Shown: piece by piece, positions 1 to 9,031 of the stretch
Layout of the letters: every line of letters begins with the position of its first letter
How positions within the stretch are numbered: position 1 is the first letter of the stretch
Source: a virus
Virus record (IMG/VR): IMGVR_UViG_3300048834_000178
Location: 1 to 40,522 of that record
DNA: 40,522 nt
Direction: 5' to 3' (one strand)
The notes under the pieces: model-generated
Told to the model about the DNA's origin: nothing
The model's input: the letters and a program-made list of their open reading frames with translations, nothing else
The model's database searches: none
Made by a program: the position numbers and the translations under genes

Positions 1-151
1 GCGCTGACCGCCGAATGGGAAGGCCCACGCCAATGCCTATCGTCGTGACCCCGCCGCCCGGCGACGCCGCCGACGGGCGCCTCCCGGCGCATCTGGTCCG
101 CACGCTCGTATGGCACCGTGCCACCAACGGCTACGACCCCGCCGACGGCGC
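1..151. repeat. Terminal direct repeat, left copy
   Basis: Bases 1-151 match 40372-40522 with a single difference (A at 127, C at 40498), so the contig closes into a circle of about 40,371 bp. Bases 1-48 carry the last codons and stop of the glycosyltransferase gene that starts at 39736, and base 33 begins the next gene. An assembly overlap on a circular or circularly permuted genome explains this. The mismatch changes codon 32 of that gene from Asn to Thr and points to a population variant or a read error. Confidence 0.95.
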
Positions 152-410
152 ACCCGACACGTCGTGGGTCACGACCACGCTCCAGGGGCGCATCGCCCGC
201 CCGGCGACGCAGGAAACCGGCGACGCGGGGCGGCAGTCCTCATCGGCGCGGGTACGCCTGCTGACGAACACGCCGGGCATCGGCACCGCCGACCGGGTAA
301 CCGACCCGCTCACCGCCGACGTGTGGGAAGTGGACGGCGACCCGCAGCCCGTATTCGGCGCCGACGGGCTACACCACTACGAGGCCCCGCTACGGAAGGT
401 GGAAGGCTGA
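33..410 (+). CDS. Head-tail connector (neck/stopper-like) protein
   Basis: A 125-residue protein sits between the head adaptor/glycosyltransferase genes and the tail terminator, where siphoviruses encode the head-closure or stopper protein. The ATG at 33 is preferred over the in-frame ATG at 15 because GGGAAGG lies at 17-23, about 9 bases before it. The gene overlaps the end of the upstream glycosyltransferase. No diagnostic motif is visible; the middle is mixed polar and beta-like, the size suits a small beta-barrel connector, and the call rests on position and size. A second, truncated copy of the 5' end lies in the terminal repeat. Confidence 0.6.
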   Translation: MPIVVTPPPGDAADGRLPAHLVRTLVWHRATNGYDPADGAPDTSWVTTTLQGRIARPATQETGDAGRQSSSARVRLLTNTPGIGTADRVTDPLTADVWEVDGDPQPVFGADGLHHYEAPLRKVEG

Positions 411-413
411 CAC

Positions 414-671
414 ATGCTGAAGGTCAACGCCAAAGCGCTGGACCGCATCGCGCAACGCGAAGCCGCCCCCGCAACACGCAAGATCGCCGACAGGATCGCC
501 GCGTCCGCAGCGGCCCTCGCCGGTTCCGCGCCCGTCCGCGTCATCCGCGACGACGGCAACACCGCGACCCGCGCCCGGTCCGCGATCATCCTCACCGGCC
601 CCAGCCCCGCCGCCCGCAAAGTCGCGCGCGACGCCGGGCTGGCCGCGTTCCGGGCAGCCGGGGGGCAGTGA
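414..671 (+). CDS. Small neck or tail-completion protein
   Basis: This 85-residue basic, Ala/Arg-rich protein starts 3 bases after the upstream stop and ends 1 base before the next gene. It has the pattern seen in short actinophage neck proteins of HK97-gp10 type: an N-terminal helix with Asp-Arg-Ile, then a short VRVIRDDG strand, an R-A-R-S-A-I-I-L-T segment and a C-terminal helix. Assignment is by gene order (connector, gp10-like, tail terminator, major tail protein) more than by sequence. It would act at the head-tail joint during virion assembly. Confidence 0.55.
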   Translation: MLKVNAKALDRIAQREAAPATRKIADRIAASAAALAGSAPVRVIRDDGNTATRARSAIILTGPSPAARKVARDAGLAAFRAAGGQ

Positions 672-672
672 G

Positions 673-1068
673 ATGTTCGACGCGGAATGGCCCGACCCTG
701 TCGCCGAGACCGCCGCCTACCTCACCGCCGCGCTCGACGTGCCGGTGCGCTGGGCCGTCCCCAACCCCCGCCCGACCGCCTTCGTGGTGGTGCGACTGGC
801 CGGTGACGCGGGAGGCCCCCGCTGGGCCGAACGCGCCGCCCTCGACGTGGAATGCTGGCACGGCGCGCCGCACGGCAACCCGAAACCGGCGCATACGCTC
901 TCGTCGCGGGTGAAACGGGCGCTGCTGGCCGCGCCCGCCGCAGACAACCGCATCGGCGACGCCTGGCTCACCGGTCGGGCGTTCATGCCCGACCCCGACT
1001 CGGCGTGCCCCCGCGTCGTGCTCGGCGCCGTGGTGCTGCTACGCCCCTACGCCCCACCGGCACCCTGA
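673..1068 (+). CDS. Tail terminator protein
   Basis: The 131-residue protein begins MFDAEWPDP and contains VPNPRPTAFVVVR followed by LDVECWHG. This arrangement is typical of actinophage tail terminators, which cap the completed tail tube and join it to the head. It lies directly before the major tail protein, as expected. The start ATG at 673 follows the previous stop by one base with a GGGGGCAG ribosome-binding stretch upstream. No membrane or zinc motifs are present. Confidence 0.7.
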   Translation: MFDAEWPDPVAETAAYLTAALDVPVRWAVPNPRPTAFVVVRLAGDAGGPRWAERAALDVECWHGAPHGNPKPAHTLSSRVKRALLAAPAADNRIGDAWLTGRAFMPDPDSACPRVVLGAVVLLRPYAPPAP

Positions 1069-1109
1069 ATGAAACGCAAACCAACCCCAACCCGAAAGGA
1101 ACCCTCACA

Positions 1110-1670
1110 ATGGGTAACGCAGACCTGATCTTCGCTGGCGCCGGGCGGTGCCTGTCCGGCCCCGCCGGAACGACCCTCCCCGCCGACATTGACGACATGG
1201 CGAGCCTGGACCCCGCCCTGGTGGACCTGGGCATCGTGTCCGAGGACGGCCTCGAGCACGCCTTCAACCCCGACAAGACCATCATCAAGGACTGGAACGG
1301 GCGCCCCGTCCGCACCATCGGCACCGCCGTGGAGATCACCTTCAAACTGCGGTTCCTGGAGACGAACGCGGAAGTCGTGCAGCACTACTACGGCACCGAA
1401 GTCCAGTCCGCCGGAACCGGCAGCAAGGTCGTCCTCGGGCAGCCGTCCGACCCGGCGACGGCCCTGGTGATCCCGACGGAGGACGCCGCTACCGGCGCGA
1501 TGCGCGTGTACGTGCTGCCGCGCGCCGAAGTGTCCGACCGGGGCGACCAGACCGTCAAGCCGGACGAGACCGGCTACGAACTCACATTCACGGCCCTCTA
1601 CGACCCGGACCTGGGTTCGTGCGGGTACGTCCTGTACTCCGAGGATCTGACCGCCCTCACCTCGCCGTAG
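1110..1670 (+). CDS. Major tail tube protein
   Basis: A 186-residue protein starting MGNADLIFAGAGR, preceded by GAAAGGA about 9 bases before the ATG. The beta-rich composition and the sequence LEHAFNPDKTIIKDWNG followed by EITFKLRFLETN match the tube-forming protein of siphovirus tails, which is assembled in many copies around the tape measure. It is placed just before the tail assembly chaperones. A 12-bp hairpin after the stop may limit readthrough, so that this abundant protein outnumbers those downstream. Confidence 0.85.
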   Translation: MGNADLIFAGAGRCLSGPAGTTLPADIDDMASLDPALVDLGIVSEDGLEHAFNPDKTIIKDWNGRPVRTIGTAVEITFKLRFLETNAEVVQHYYGTEVQSAGTGSKVVLGQPSDPATALVIPTEDAATGAMRVYVLPRAEVSDRGDQTVKPDETGYELTFTALYDPDLGSCGYVLYSEDLTALTSP

Positions 1671-1684
1671 CCCCCCCCGAAACC

Positions 1685-1723
1685 CCTTGCCGGGGCGCGC
1701 GGGTGGGTGCAGCCCCGGCAAGG
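1685..1723 (+). terminator. Hairpin after major tail protein gene
   Basis: Perfect 12-bp arms (1685-1696 and 1712-1723) enclose a 15-base loop in the 117-base gap between the major tail protein and the first chaperone. No U-tract follows, so a partial terminator or an mRNA 3'-end stabiliser is more likely than full termination, because the tail operon clearly continues. Confidence 0.6.
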
Positions 1724-1787
1724 ACTACCGAACCACACCCACCCCCCTCACCGCACAACCTCCGCACGAAAGGCACCCACCCCGCCC

Positions 1788-2069
1788 ATGAGCACCAACG
1801 ACCTGGCCGCTGTCCGCGCCGAAGCCCTCCAGAAGCCCGCCGAAGTCACGTTCCGTGACGCCAAGTTCACCATCGAACCGCCCGACGGGTGGCTGTTCGA
1901 CTTCGCGCACTACGCCGACCGGCAGCAGATCACCCGCTGCCTCGAAACGGCGCTGGGCGCCGTGCAGTACGAGCAGTTCCGCACGATGACCCCCCGCCCC
2001 ACGATGACCGAGGTAGCGCAACTCATCGAGCAGATCACGTCCCGCTTCAACATCGACCAGGGGGAATGA
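1788..2069 (+). CDS. Tail assembly chaperone, first frame
   Basis: A 93-residue protein lies between the major tail protein and the tape measure, the conserved site of the lambda G/GT-type chaperones. These bind the tape measure and recruit tail tube subunits. It starts MSTNDLAAVRAEAL and contains a WLFDFAHYADRQQITRCLETALG helix-rich core. A GAAAGG ribosome-binding sequence lies about 14 bases upstream, which is rather far. The stop is embedded in GGGGGAATGA, so the second frame can be reached by a -1 slip or by restart at the overlapping ATG. Confidence 0.75.
   Translation: MSTNDLAAVRAEALQKPAEVTFRDAKFTIEPPDGWLFDFAHYADRQQITRCLETALGAVQYEQFRTMTPRPTMTEVAQLIEQITSRFNIDQGE
2060..2066 (+). other. 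Possible -1 frameshift site (GGGGGAA)
   Basis: The heptamer G-GGG-GAA at 2060-2066 ends directly at the stop codon of the first chaperone frame, and the second chaperone frame is the -1 frame. A slip here would join the two frames exactly at the Met codon of the second. GAA would pair poorly after the slip, so this is not an ideal slippery site. The ATGA overlap offers a simple restart as the alternative. Confidence 0.35.
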
Positions 2070-2554
2070 CCCGCCTCTACCGGCTGCTGCGGGACCACGC
2101 CGCAGAGGTAGAGGCAGACCTCCAGCGCTACTACCGGGTTGACCTGCGGGACTTGTGGCGCGGCGGGTTGACGATGCGCCGCCTCCGCGCCCTGATCGAC
2201 GGGCTGCCCGGCGACGCGATGCTGTGGACGGCGGTGCGCCGCCGCCCCGACACCGTACCCGCCCCCGCGAACACCGACGCGCTGCGGTGGGGCACCGACC
2301 AGGAACTCGCCGCCGCCATGATCGACGCGATCCGGGAGGTGACCTGGGCCGTCATGCAGGCCAACGCGCGCGGCGCCGTGAAACGACCTAAACCGTTCCC
2401 CCGGCCCCGCGTCGGCGCCGCCGCGCAGCAACGCACCGGGGGCATGTCGGCGCAGGCCCGCGCCCGCATCGACTCCTGGGTGAAGTCCAGCGGCCTACGC
2501 CGCGCCGGAACCCGCCCACCAACCACAGAAGGGGCGCCGCATGGCCGCAACTGA
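2066..2554 (+). CDS. Tail assembly chaperone, second frame
   Basis: A 162-residue reading frame overlaps the end of the first chaperone by 4 bases (ATGA) and sits in its -1 frame. The protein includes [19 protein letters not shown], typical of the second chaperone of actinophages, followed by a basic Pro-rich C-terminus (PKPFPRPR). In this family the product is usually made as a fusion with the first frame by programmed frameshifting. Either the fused or the separate form is possible here. It overlaps the start of the tape measure gene by 14 bases. Confidence 0.75.
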   Translation: MTRLYRLLRDHAAEVEADLQRYYRVDLRDLWRGGLTMRRLRALIDGLPGDAMLWTAVRRRPDTVPAPANTDALRWGTDQELAAAMIDAIREVTWAVMQANARGAVKRPKPFPRPRVGAAAQQRTGGMSAQARARIDSWVKSSGLRRAGTRPPTTEGAPHGRN

Positions 2555-5500
2555 GATCGCCACCGGATACATCAGCATCGTCCCGTCGCTCAAAGGGTTC
2601 TCGGCGTCGTTGAGCGCGCAGATGGCCCCGATGCTGGCGGGCGCGGGGGCGACCGCCGGGCAGCAACTCGGGAACGCCGTAGGCGACAACTACAACAAGG
2701 CCCTCGCGTCGAAACTCGACGGGACCGGCAAGAACCTGACGAAGTTCTTGAGCGTCCCGCTCGCGGCGGTCGGCGCTATCAGCGTCAAGACCGCCGCCGA
2801 CTTCGAGAGTTCCATGAGCCAGGTCGCGCAGGCCATCGGGAAGCCGGGGCAGCCGCTCGCGGAACTCACCGCCCTCGCCCAGCGGCTAGGCGCCGACACG
2901 CAGTACAGCGCCAACGAGGCCGCGCAGGCGATGGTCGAACTGGCGAAGGGCGGCTTCAGCGAGGCGCAGATCAAAGCCGGTGCCCTCAAGACCGCCATGT
3001 CGCTGGCGGCAGCCGGGCAAATGGACCTGGCGGACGCAGCGAACCTCACCGTGCAGGCGATGGGCGCGTTCAAACTGTCGTCGCAGGATTCCGCCGCTAT
3101 CGCCGACGCGCTGGCCGGAGGCGCGAACGCGTCGTCGGCGAGCGTGCACGACCTGGCGCTGGCTTTGTCGCAGGCGGGCGCCGGGGCGTACCAGTCCGGT
3201 ATGACCTTGCAGGAAACCACCGCCGCGCTCGCGGCGATGGCCGACGCGGGGGTGCAAGGTTCCGACGCCGGGACCAGCCTCAAGGTGATGCTGGGCAGGT
3301 TGCAGCCCGAAGGCCGCAAAGTCACCAACATGTTCCGCGACATGGGGCTGCTCGCCGAGGACGGCACCAGCAAGTTCGTCAACGCGAACGGCTCCTTCAA
3401 GTCGATGGAGGAGATCGCCGGGCTGCTGCAAGCGAAACTCGGTGGCCTGTCTGAAGCGCAACGCACCCAGGCCCTGCAAACCATGTTCGGGACGGACGCG
3501 TACCGCGCCGCCGCGATCCTCATGGAGCAGGGCGCCGACGGCATCGCCAAGTACGAGGCGGCCACGGCGAAGGCCGGATCGGCGCAGGAAGCCGCCACCG
3601 CGAACCTCGGGCCGACCTCCCGTGCGATTGAAGAAGCGAAAGGCGCCGCCGAAACGGCTGCTATCGCGTTCGGGGAGGCTCTAGCCCCGGCGGTCAGTAA
3701 GGCCGCGCGCCTGGCGCAGACCGGATTCGCGTGGTTCGGGCGGCTGCCCGGCCCCGTCCGCACCACCACGGCGACGGTAGCGGCGCTGGCCGTGGCCGTT
3801 GGCCCCCTGCTGGTCGTCACCTCGAAGATGATTACGGCTATCGGGGTGGTGCGGGGGGCGCTGCTCGGGGAGAAGGCGGCACTGGTCGCGTCGCGGGTAG
3901 CGTGGCTGGCGCGGCAGGCCGTGTTCGGCGTGCAGGCGCTGTGGGCCGTGGTGACGGTTATCGGCCAGGCGACCGCCGCATGGCTGCTCAACACGGCGCA
4001 AGTCGTCGCGAACAAGGTGGCGTTGGTCGCCACGAACATCGCCATGTACGCGGTGCGCGGCGCCGTCATGGCGTGGACCGCCGCCCAATGGGCCTTGAAC
4101 GTCGCCCTCAACGCCAACCCGATCGGTCTCGTCGTCACGGCTATCGCGGCGCTGGTCGCCATCGTGGTGCTGCTGTGGAACAAGAACGAAGGGTTCCGCA
4201 ACTTCATCCTCGCCGCATGGGACCAGATCAAGGTCGCCGCCGAGGTGATCTGGGGCGCGATCAAAAAGGTGTTCGAGGTCGTCTGGGAGGCTATCGCCTG
4301 GTACGTGCGGACGTACGTGACCGTCGTTAAGACCGTCGTCAAGGCCGTCTGGGACTTCCTGCAACAGGCCACCGATACCGTCTGGGGCGCGATCCGCCGC
4401 GCCATCGAAGTCGTGTGGGACGCCATCGTCTGGTACGTCCGCACCTACATCAACACCGTGAAGACCGTCGTCACAACCGTGTGGAACGGCATCAAGACCG
4501 CCACCAACGCCGCCTGGGACGCGATCAAGTCGCACATCATCGAGCCGATCTACGCCGCGTGGCAACGCGCCGTAGGAATAGTCGGGTCGCTGCGGGACGA
4601 CCTGTCCGGGGTGTGGACCGCCGTAAAGACCCGCGCCGGGAACGCCTGGGACGCGATCAAAGACGCCATCACCGGCCCCGTCCAGGCCGTGTGGGGACTC
4701 ATCCAGTCGGCGCTGGGCATCGGCGACAAAGGCGGCATCGCCGAAGGTGGCCCGCTAAGCATCCTCGTCGGCGTGTTCGACAAGGTCGTCGGGAAGATCG
4801 GCGAGAAGTTCGCCGGGATCAAAGCCGCAATCGTCGCCCCGATAGCCGACGCGTTCGACTGGGTGAACAAGAACGTCATCACCCGGCTCAACGACTCGGT
4901 GCTGGCCGAATTCGGCAACCTCCGCATCCCGCTACTGCCCGTCCCCGACGTGCCTAAGTACGCCACAGGCGGGTGGATCAGCGGGCCAGGCACCGGCACC
5001 TCCGACAGTGTGCTGATGCGCGGGTCGAACGGGGAGTTCGTCGTCAACGCGCGCGCCGCTAAAGCGAACGCGGCGCTGCTAGAAGCAGTCAACTCCGGCG
5101 CGACGGTGCAGTTGCAATCCGCCTACCCGAATTCGCAGCCGGGAGGCCCTTCCATCCCGACTATCCGGGCCATCGCCGACACGCTGTTCCGGAAGGGCGC
5201 CGAGGTAGCGGTCCGGGCTATCGGCGACCCCGCCTTGTCGTTCGTGAAGGCGACGTTCGGGGGGACGGTCGGCGGGGATCTGGCTACCGGCGCGTTCGGG
5301 ACCGTCCTGGATTCGGTGGCGAAGTGGGCCGCGAAGCAGGAGATCGCCCCGACCCCGCTGATGGAGGCCCTGGCGAGCAGGTTCGAGCGGTGGGCCGACG
5401 AAGGCAAATGGGTGGGGGTGTCTACCTGCCTGCGGAACATCAACTTGTCGTTGCAGGAACTCGGGCGCGAATTCGGGTTCACGGTCAACTCCTTCGCGCT

Positions 5501-5975
5501 GGCGGGCACGGCCTACGAGGCCAACCGTGGAGTCGCGGCGTCGGGCATGATGCACCGCAACACGCGCGCGCCGCGCGGCGCCCTCGGGCACTGGGACCCG
5601 GGCATCGGGAACTACGCCGGGCACATCGCGGCGATGGACGGGCGCGGCAACTTCATGAACAACTTCTCGGGGGGGACGGTCGTGAAGTTGCCGCTCGCGT
5701 CGGCGATGAGCGGCTGGATGGGCTGGTCGTACCCTTGGTCGCTGATCGCGGGGGGCGGCAAGTACGACAACGGCGGCTGGCTCCAGCCGGGGTGGTCGCT
5801 GAACTTCAACGGCACGGGCCAGCCCGAAGCGGTGCTGACCGCCGACCAGTGGGACGCGGTGAAGTCCAGCGGCGGCGTCACCAACAACTGGACCGTGTAC
5901 GCCAAGGAAGAACCGACCGTGGACGCCACCATGAGGGCGTGGCGGCAGTGGGAAACGCTACAAGGAGTGGGGTAA
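2541..5975 (+). CDS. Tail tape measure protein with C-terminal Cys/His hydrolase-like domain
   Basis: This is the longest gene (1144 residues). Residues about 75-200 match the TP901-type tape measure core ([17 protein letters not shown], then [20 protein letters not shown]). Hydrophobic stretches at about 405-430 and 525-550 fit the segments that enter the host membrane during DNA injection. Residues about 565-660 hold Trp-rich repeats (W-x2-I at roughly 11-residue spacing, with WYVRTY twice). The last about 190 residues contain [11 protein letters not shown] with Cys963 and YAGHIAAM with His1028, resembling an NlpC/P60 or CHAP-type cell-wall hydrolase. At about 0.15 nm per residue the tail would be near 170 nm. 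Confidence 0.92.
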   Translation: MAATEIATGYISIVPSLKGFSASLSAQMAPMLAGAGATAGQQLGNAVGDNYNKALASKLDGTGKNLTKFLSVPLAAVGAISVKTAADFESSMSQVAQAIGKPGQPLAELTALAQRLGADTQYSANEAAQAMVELAKGGFSEAQIKAGALKTAMSLAAAGQMDLADAANLTVQAMGAFKLSSQDSAAIADALAGGANASSASVHDLALALSQAGAGAYQSGMTLQETTAALAAMADAGVQGSDAGTSLKVMLGRLQPEGRKVTNMFRDMGLLAEDGTSKFVNANGSFKSMEEIAGLLQAKLGGLSEAQRTQALQTMFGTDAYRAAAILMEQGADGIAKYEAATAKAGSAQEAATANLGPTSRAIEEAKGAAETAAIAFGEALAPAVSKAARLAQTGFAWFGRLPGPVRTTTATVAALAVAVGPLLVVTSKMITAIGVVRGALLGEKAALVASRVAWLARQAVFGVQALWAVVTVIGQATAAWLLNTAQVVANKVALVATNIAMYAVRGAVMAWTAAQWALNVALNANPIGLVVTAIAALVAIVVLLWNKNEGFRNFILAAWDQIKVAAEVIWGAIKKVFEVVWEAIAWYVRTYVTVVKTVVKAVWDFLQQATDTVWGAIRRAIEVVWDAIVWYVRTYINTVKTVVTTVWNGIKTATNAAWDAIKSHIIEPIYAAWQRAVGIVGSLRDDLSGVWTAVKTRAGNAWDAIKDAITGPVQAVWGLIQSALGIGDKGGIAEGGPLSILVGVFDKVVGKIGEKFAGIKAAIVAPIADAFDWVNKNVITRLNDSVLAEFGNLRIPLLPVPDVPKYATGGWISGPGTGTSDSVLMRGSNGEFVVNARAAKANAALLEAVNSGATVQLQSAYPNSQPGGPSIPTIRAIADTLFRKGAEVAVRAIGDPALSFVKATFGGTVGGDLATGAFGTVLDSVAKWAAKQEIAPTPLMEALASRFERWADEGKWVGVSTCLRNINLSLQELGREFGFTVNSFALAGTAYEANRGVAASGMMHRNTRAPRGALGHWDPGIGNYAGHIAAMDGRGNFMNNFSGGTVVKLPLASAMSGWMGWSYPWSLIAGGGKYDNGGWLQPGWSLNFNGTGQPEAVLTADQWDAVKSSGGVTNNWTVYAKEEPTVDATMRAWRQWETLQGVG

Positions 5976-5979
5976 CCGT

Positions 5980-6897
5980 ATGCCTATCGTCGTGCCGTTC
6001 CCCACTCCCCCGTCGACGGTCTACCCGGTCGGGCAGCCGCCCGCGTTGACGTTGACGCGCGGCGCCGACGTGCTACCGCTGACGTTGACGCAAGGCTGGG
6101 TGGTGCTGCCTGGGGTGGAAGGGCTGGACGACCCGCCCCGGTCGCTGATCGAGGTCACCCCGGCGACCGGGGACGGGTCCATCGTCACCGATGCCCGCTA
6201 CACCCCCCGCGAGGTGTTCCTGCCCCTGCACTACAAGGCGGGCACCACGGGGGCGTTGCGGGCGACGCTGCGGGCTGTGGCTTCGCTGATGGACGCGAAG
6301 GCCGGTCCGGTCACCCTCGAAGTCGCGCACGCCGACGGTACCCGCCGCTACTGCGACGGGTACCTGACGCAGCCCTACGGGCAGGCCCTCGGGTCCGGGG
6401 AAGGCGCGGGACTGTGGCGGCAGGTCGGGTTGCGGCTACGCTGCCCCGACCCGTTCTTCGCCGGGGACAGCGCGACCCTTTCCTGGGCGCTGGGCGGCGA
6501 CCCGCCGCCTTTCCTCGGGGGCGAGTTCCTGCCTTTGGGGCTGGCGAATTCGCAGGTTCTCGGCGCCGGGGTGGAAGTCGTCAACGCGGGCGACGCCTAC
6601 GCCTACCCGCTGTGGACGCTGACCGGCCCGTTCGACGCGGCCACAGTGTCGTGCGGCGCGTCGGAGTGGGCCGTCCCCGACGGCCTAGACGAAGGCGAAA
6701 CCCTCGTGATCGACGCCCGCCGGGGCGTCAAGACCTGCACCGTGAACGGCGCGCCCGCCTGGGGCAGGCTAGCGCCCGGCTCCATCATTGAGTCGCTGCC
6801 GCCCGGCCCGACAACCCTCAACGTGGAGGCTGTCGGCGCGACCGCCGCATCATCTATCGCCCTGACGTACCGGGAAAGGTGGCTGACGGCATGGTGA
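5980..6897 (+). CDS. Distal tail protein (Dit-like minor tail protein)
   Basis: A 305-residue protein directly after the tape measure, the usual place of the Dit hub protein that joins the tail tip to the tube. The N-terminal half contains RYTPREVFLPLHYKA and RRYCDGYLTQPYG, and LRLRCPDPFFAGD follows. That pattern of a beta-domain ending in C/A-PDPF is common in siphovirus-type tail component proteins. The C-terminal half is beta-rich. The gene starts 4 bases after the tape measure stop and overlaps the next gene by 7 bases. Confidence 0.8.
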   Translation: MPIVVPFPTPPSTVYPVGQPPALTLTRGADVLPLTLTQGWVVLPGVEGLDDPPRSLIEVTPATGDGSIVTDARYTPREVFLPLHYKAGTTGALRATLRAVASLMDAKAGPVTLEVAHADGTRRYCDGYLTQPYGQALGSGEGAGLWRQVGLRLRCPDPFFAGDSATLSWALGGDPPPFLGGEFLPLGLANSQVLGAGVEVVNAGDAYAYPLWTLTGPFDAATVSCGASEWAVPDGLDEGETLVIDARRGVKTCTVNGAPAWGRLAPGSIIESLPPGPTTLNVEAVGATAASSIALTYRERWLTAW

Positions 6898-8069
6898 ACG
6901 ATGCGGCCTGGCGGCTGGAAGTGTACGACGGGACGACCTTCACGCTGCGCGGCCTGTGCGACGCCTACACGCGCCTTTCCGTCAACCTGAAACACCGCGC
7001 CGGGGGCGGGTGGGCGTTAGAGGTGCCCGCCTCCCACCATCAAGCCGCCCTGTTCTCGGAAGGGGCGCGTATCGCGGTGTGGGCGGAATGGGACCGCGCC
7101 GCGCCGCTGATGAGCGGCCCCGTCACGGCGCTGGCGACCGTCACACCCGACGCTAACCGGCCCGCGATGCTCACCGTCAGCGGCGTGGACGACACTGCCC
7201 TGCTCGCCGACCGCATCGTCCTCCCCGACCCGTCCTCCCCGCCCGACGACCAGGCCGCGGACTCGCATTGGACGTACACCGGCCCGGCGGAAGCCGCGAT
7301 CCGCGAGGCCGTCGGTCGCAACGCGGGCAGGACCGCCCTGCCGTACCGGCGGTTCTGCGACAACGACCCGCACGGGAGGTTAGCGTCGGGCTGTATCGGG
7401 TCGGTGCGGAACGTGTCGGCCAGGTTCGACAACCTGCTCACCCTCGTCAACGACCTGGCCTCGCTGGACAACCTCGCGGTGAGGCTGTACCAGCCGCCCG
7501 GCATCCGCGACCTGCACCTGGACGTCGCCGCTACCACCGACCGCTCGGAAGCGGTGCTGCTGTCGTTCGGGGCGGGTACGCTCAACGCGGCGAACGCCAC
7601 CGTCACCGCCCCCACCGCCACGCATGTCCTGGTCGCGGGAGGGGGGGAAGGCACCGACCGGCTACTGCTGGAACGCGCCGACCCGGCACTGGCCGCAACA
7701 TGGTCACGGCGCATCGAAACGCTACGCGACGCCCGCGACACCGACGACCTCGCGGTCCTCGCCGAACGCGGCGACGAAACCCTCGCGGAGGCGGGCGCGA
7801 CCGCAGGGCTGTCCCTAGACCCGACGGACCTGCCCGGCCAGCAGTTCGGCGTGCACTACCGCCTCGGCGACACGGTACGGGTGACCGTCGCAGGTTCAAC
7901 CTGGACTGACGTGGTGACCGCCGTGCAGATCGACGTGACCGCCGACGGCGGCGCCGCCGTGAAACCGTCCGTCGGGAACCCCGACACCGCCGACCTCAAC
8001 ACCCCCCTGATCTACCGGCGCGTCCGGGACATCATCAGACGCATCGACGCATTGGAGCGCAGGCAATGA
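6891..8069 (+). CDS. Minor tail protein, Gp37-like (tail hub)
   Basis: A 392-residue protein following Dit, with the N-terminal WRLEVYDGTTFTLRGL and the TLTVSGVDDTALLADRIVLP-like region of the siphovirus ReqiPepy6 Gp37-like family, which forms part of the baseplate hub in actinophages. The ATG at 6891 is chosen because AAAGGTGG lies about 8 bases upstream; an in-frame GTG at 6879 is possible but lacks this spacing. A C-terminal helix (RRVRDIIRRIDALERRQ) likely mediates trimer formation. The stop overlaps the next ATG (ATGA). Confidence 0.75.
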   Translation: MVNDAAWRLEVYDGTTFTLRGLCDAYTRLSVNLKHRAGGGWALEVPASHHQAALFSEGARIAVWAEWDRAAPLMSGPVTALATVTPDANRPAMLTVSGVDDTALLADRIVLPDPSSPPDDQAADSHWTYTGPAEAAIREAVGRNAGRTALPYRRFCDNDPHGRLASGCIGSVRNVSARFDNLLTLVNDLASLDNLAVRLYQPPGIRDLHLDVAATTDRSEAVLLSFGAGTLNAANATVTAPTATHVLVAGGGEGTDRLLLERADPALAATWSRRIETLRDARDTDDLAVLAERGDETLAEAGATAGLSLDPTDLPGQQFGVHYRLGDTVRVTVAGSTWTDVVTAVQIDVTADGGAAVKPSVGNPDTADLNTPLIYRRVRDIIRRIDALERRQ

Positions 8070-9016
8070 GCATCACCAGTTGGCCTTTCCACAACGGCAG
8101 CAGCGGCACCCCCGTGTACGAGGACCAGTGGACGCGGATGGCCCGGCAGTGGGCGCCGTCGGGTGTCGTCGGATACCCGCTGGACTCGCAGTTCCAGGTG
8201 TACGCGAACAACTCCGGGCGGGAGGTACACGTGCGGGCGGGGGTGGCGTGCGTACGCGGGCATTGGGTCCGGTCCACCGCCGAGGAAACCCTGCCCGTCG
8301 CGGCGAACCCGTCGGGCGACCCGCGCGCTGACCGGGTGGTGCTGCGGCTCGACCCGTCCGCGAACAGCATCACCTTGGCGGTGCTGACGGGAACCCCCGC
8401 CGGGGGGATCATCGGCCCGCTGCCGCCCACCCCCGAAACCACCGACACCGGCGTCTACGACTTGCCGTTGGCGGTCGTGAACGTAGGGCCAGGGGTAGCC
8501 GCGATCACCGCCCCCGACGTATCCGACGAACGCGTCTACGCCTCGCCCCCGCCGCTGACAGGCGCATCCGGCAGGGTTCCGCTGGACCCTGCCCCCGGAC
8601 AACTCATGAAAGAGGCTGACACCGGGCTGCTGCGGGCGTGGGACGGCGCGCAGTGGGAAACCGTCAACGCCGACCTGCTCGAAGAATGGGTGGTCGTCGC
8701 TGTTGCGGCGCCTTACGCGACCCAGCCTGCCGCTGCTGCCGCGAAGTTCAAATACTGGCGGCGCGGCACGGAAGCGACCCTGGCCGGTTCGCTGAACCGC
8801 ACCGTCTCGGAAGCCTCGAACGCCGTTCTCGTAGCGGCAGGGGCGATGCCCACACCGCAGGCAGAACGCCGGTTCAACGCCTTGGCCGTGAACAACACGA
8901 CCGGCGCGTGGACCGCCGCCCCGTGCCAGATATATACCGACGGGACGCTCGTCGCCTCACTGCCGTCGGCGGGGGCGTACAGCGTGTTCTTCGACTCCTG
9001 CTTCTACACAATCTGA
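8066..9016 (+). CDS. Minor tail/baseplate protein
   Basis: A 316-residue protein begins MSITSWPFHNGSSGTPVYEDQW. Together with the VHVRAGVACVRGHWV and PRADRVVLRLDPSANSITLAV segments, this is characteristic of an actinophage baseplate or upper-fibre protein that links the hub to receptor-binding fibres. The C-terminal about 100 residues are a separate beta-rich unit (FKYWRRGTEATLAGSLNRTV onward) ending in aromatic residues and may contact the host surface. Translation is coupled to the upstream gene by ATGA. Confidence 0.7.
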   Translation: MSITSWPFHNGSSGTPVYEDQWTRMARQWAPSGVVGYPLDSQFQVYANNSGREVHVRAGVACVRGHWVRSTAEETLPVAANPSGDPRADRVVLRLDPSANSITLAVLTGTPAGGIIGPLPPTPETTDTGVYDLPLAVVNVGPGVAAITAPDVSDERVYASPPPLTGASGRVPLDPAPGQLMKEADTGLLRAWDGAQWETVNADLLEEWVVVAVAAPYATQPAAAAAKFKYWRRGTEATLAGSLNRTVSEASNAVLVAAGAMPTPQAERRFNALAVNNTTGAWTAAPCQIYTDGTLVASLPSAGAYSVFFDSCFYTI

Positions 9017-9031
9017 GAGGCTCCCCCCGCT

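Noticed and set aside
110-913. Plus-strand ORF over the neck genes
   Set aside because: Arg/Pro-rich translation in the wrong frame of three small genes whose overlaps and order fit the tail module.
2690-4444. Long minus-strand ORF (584 codons) inside the tape measure gene
   Set aside because: It is the antisense of a well-supported gene, with Ala/Thr/Ser-rich noise and no ribosome-binding site; long antisense frames are common at this GC content.
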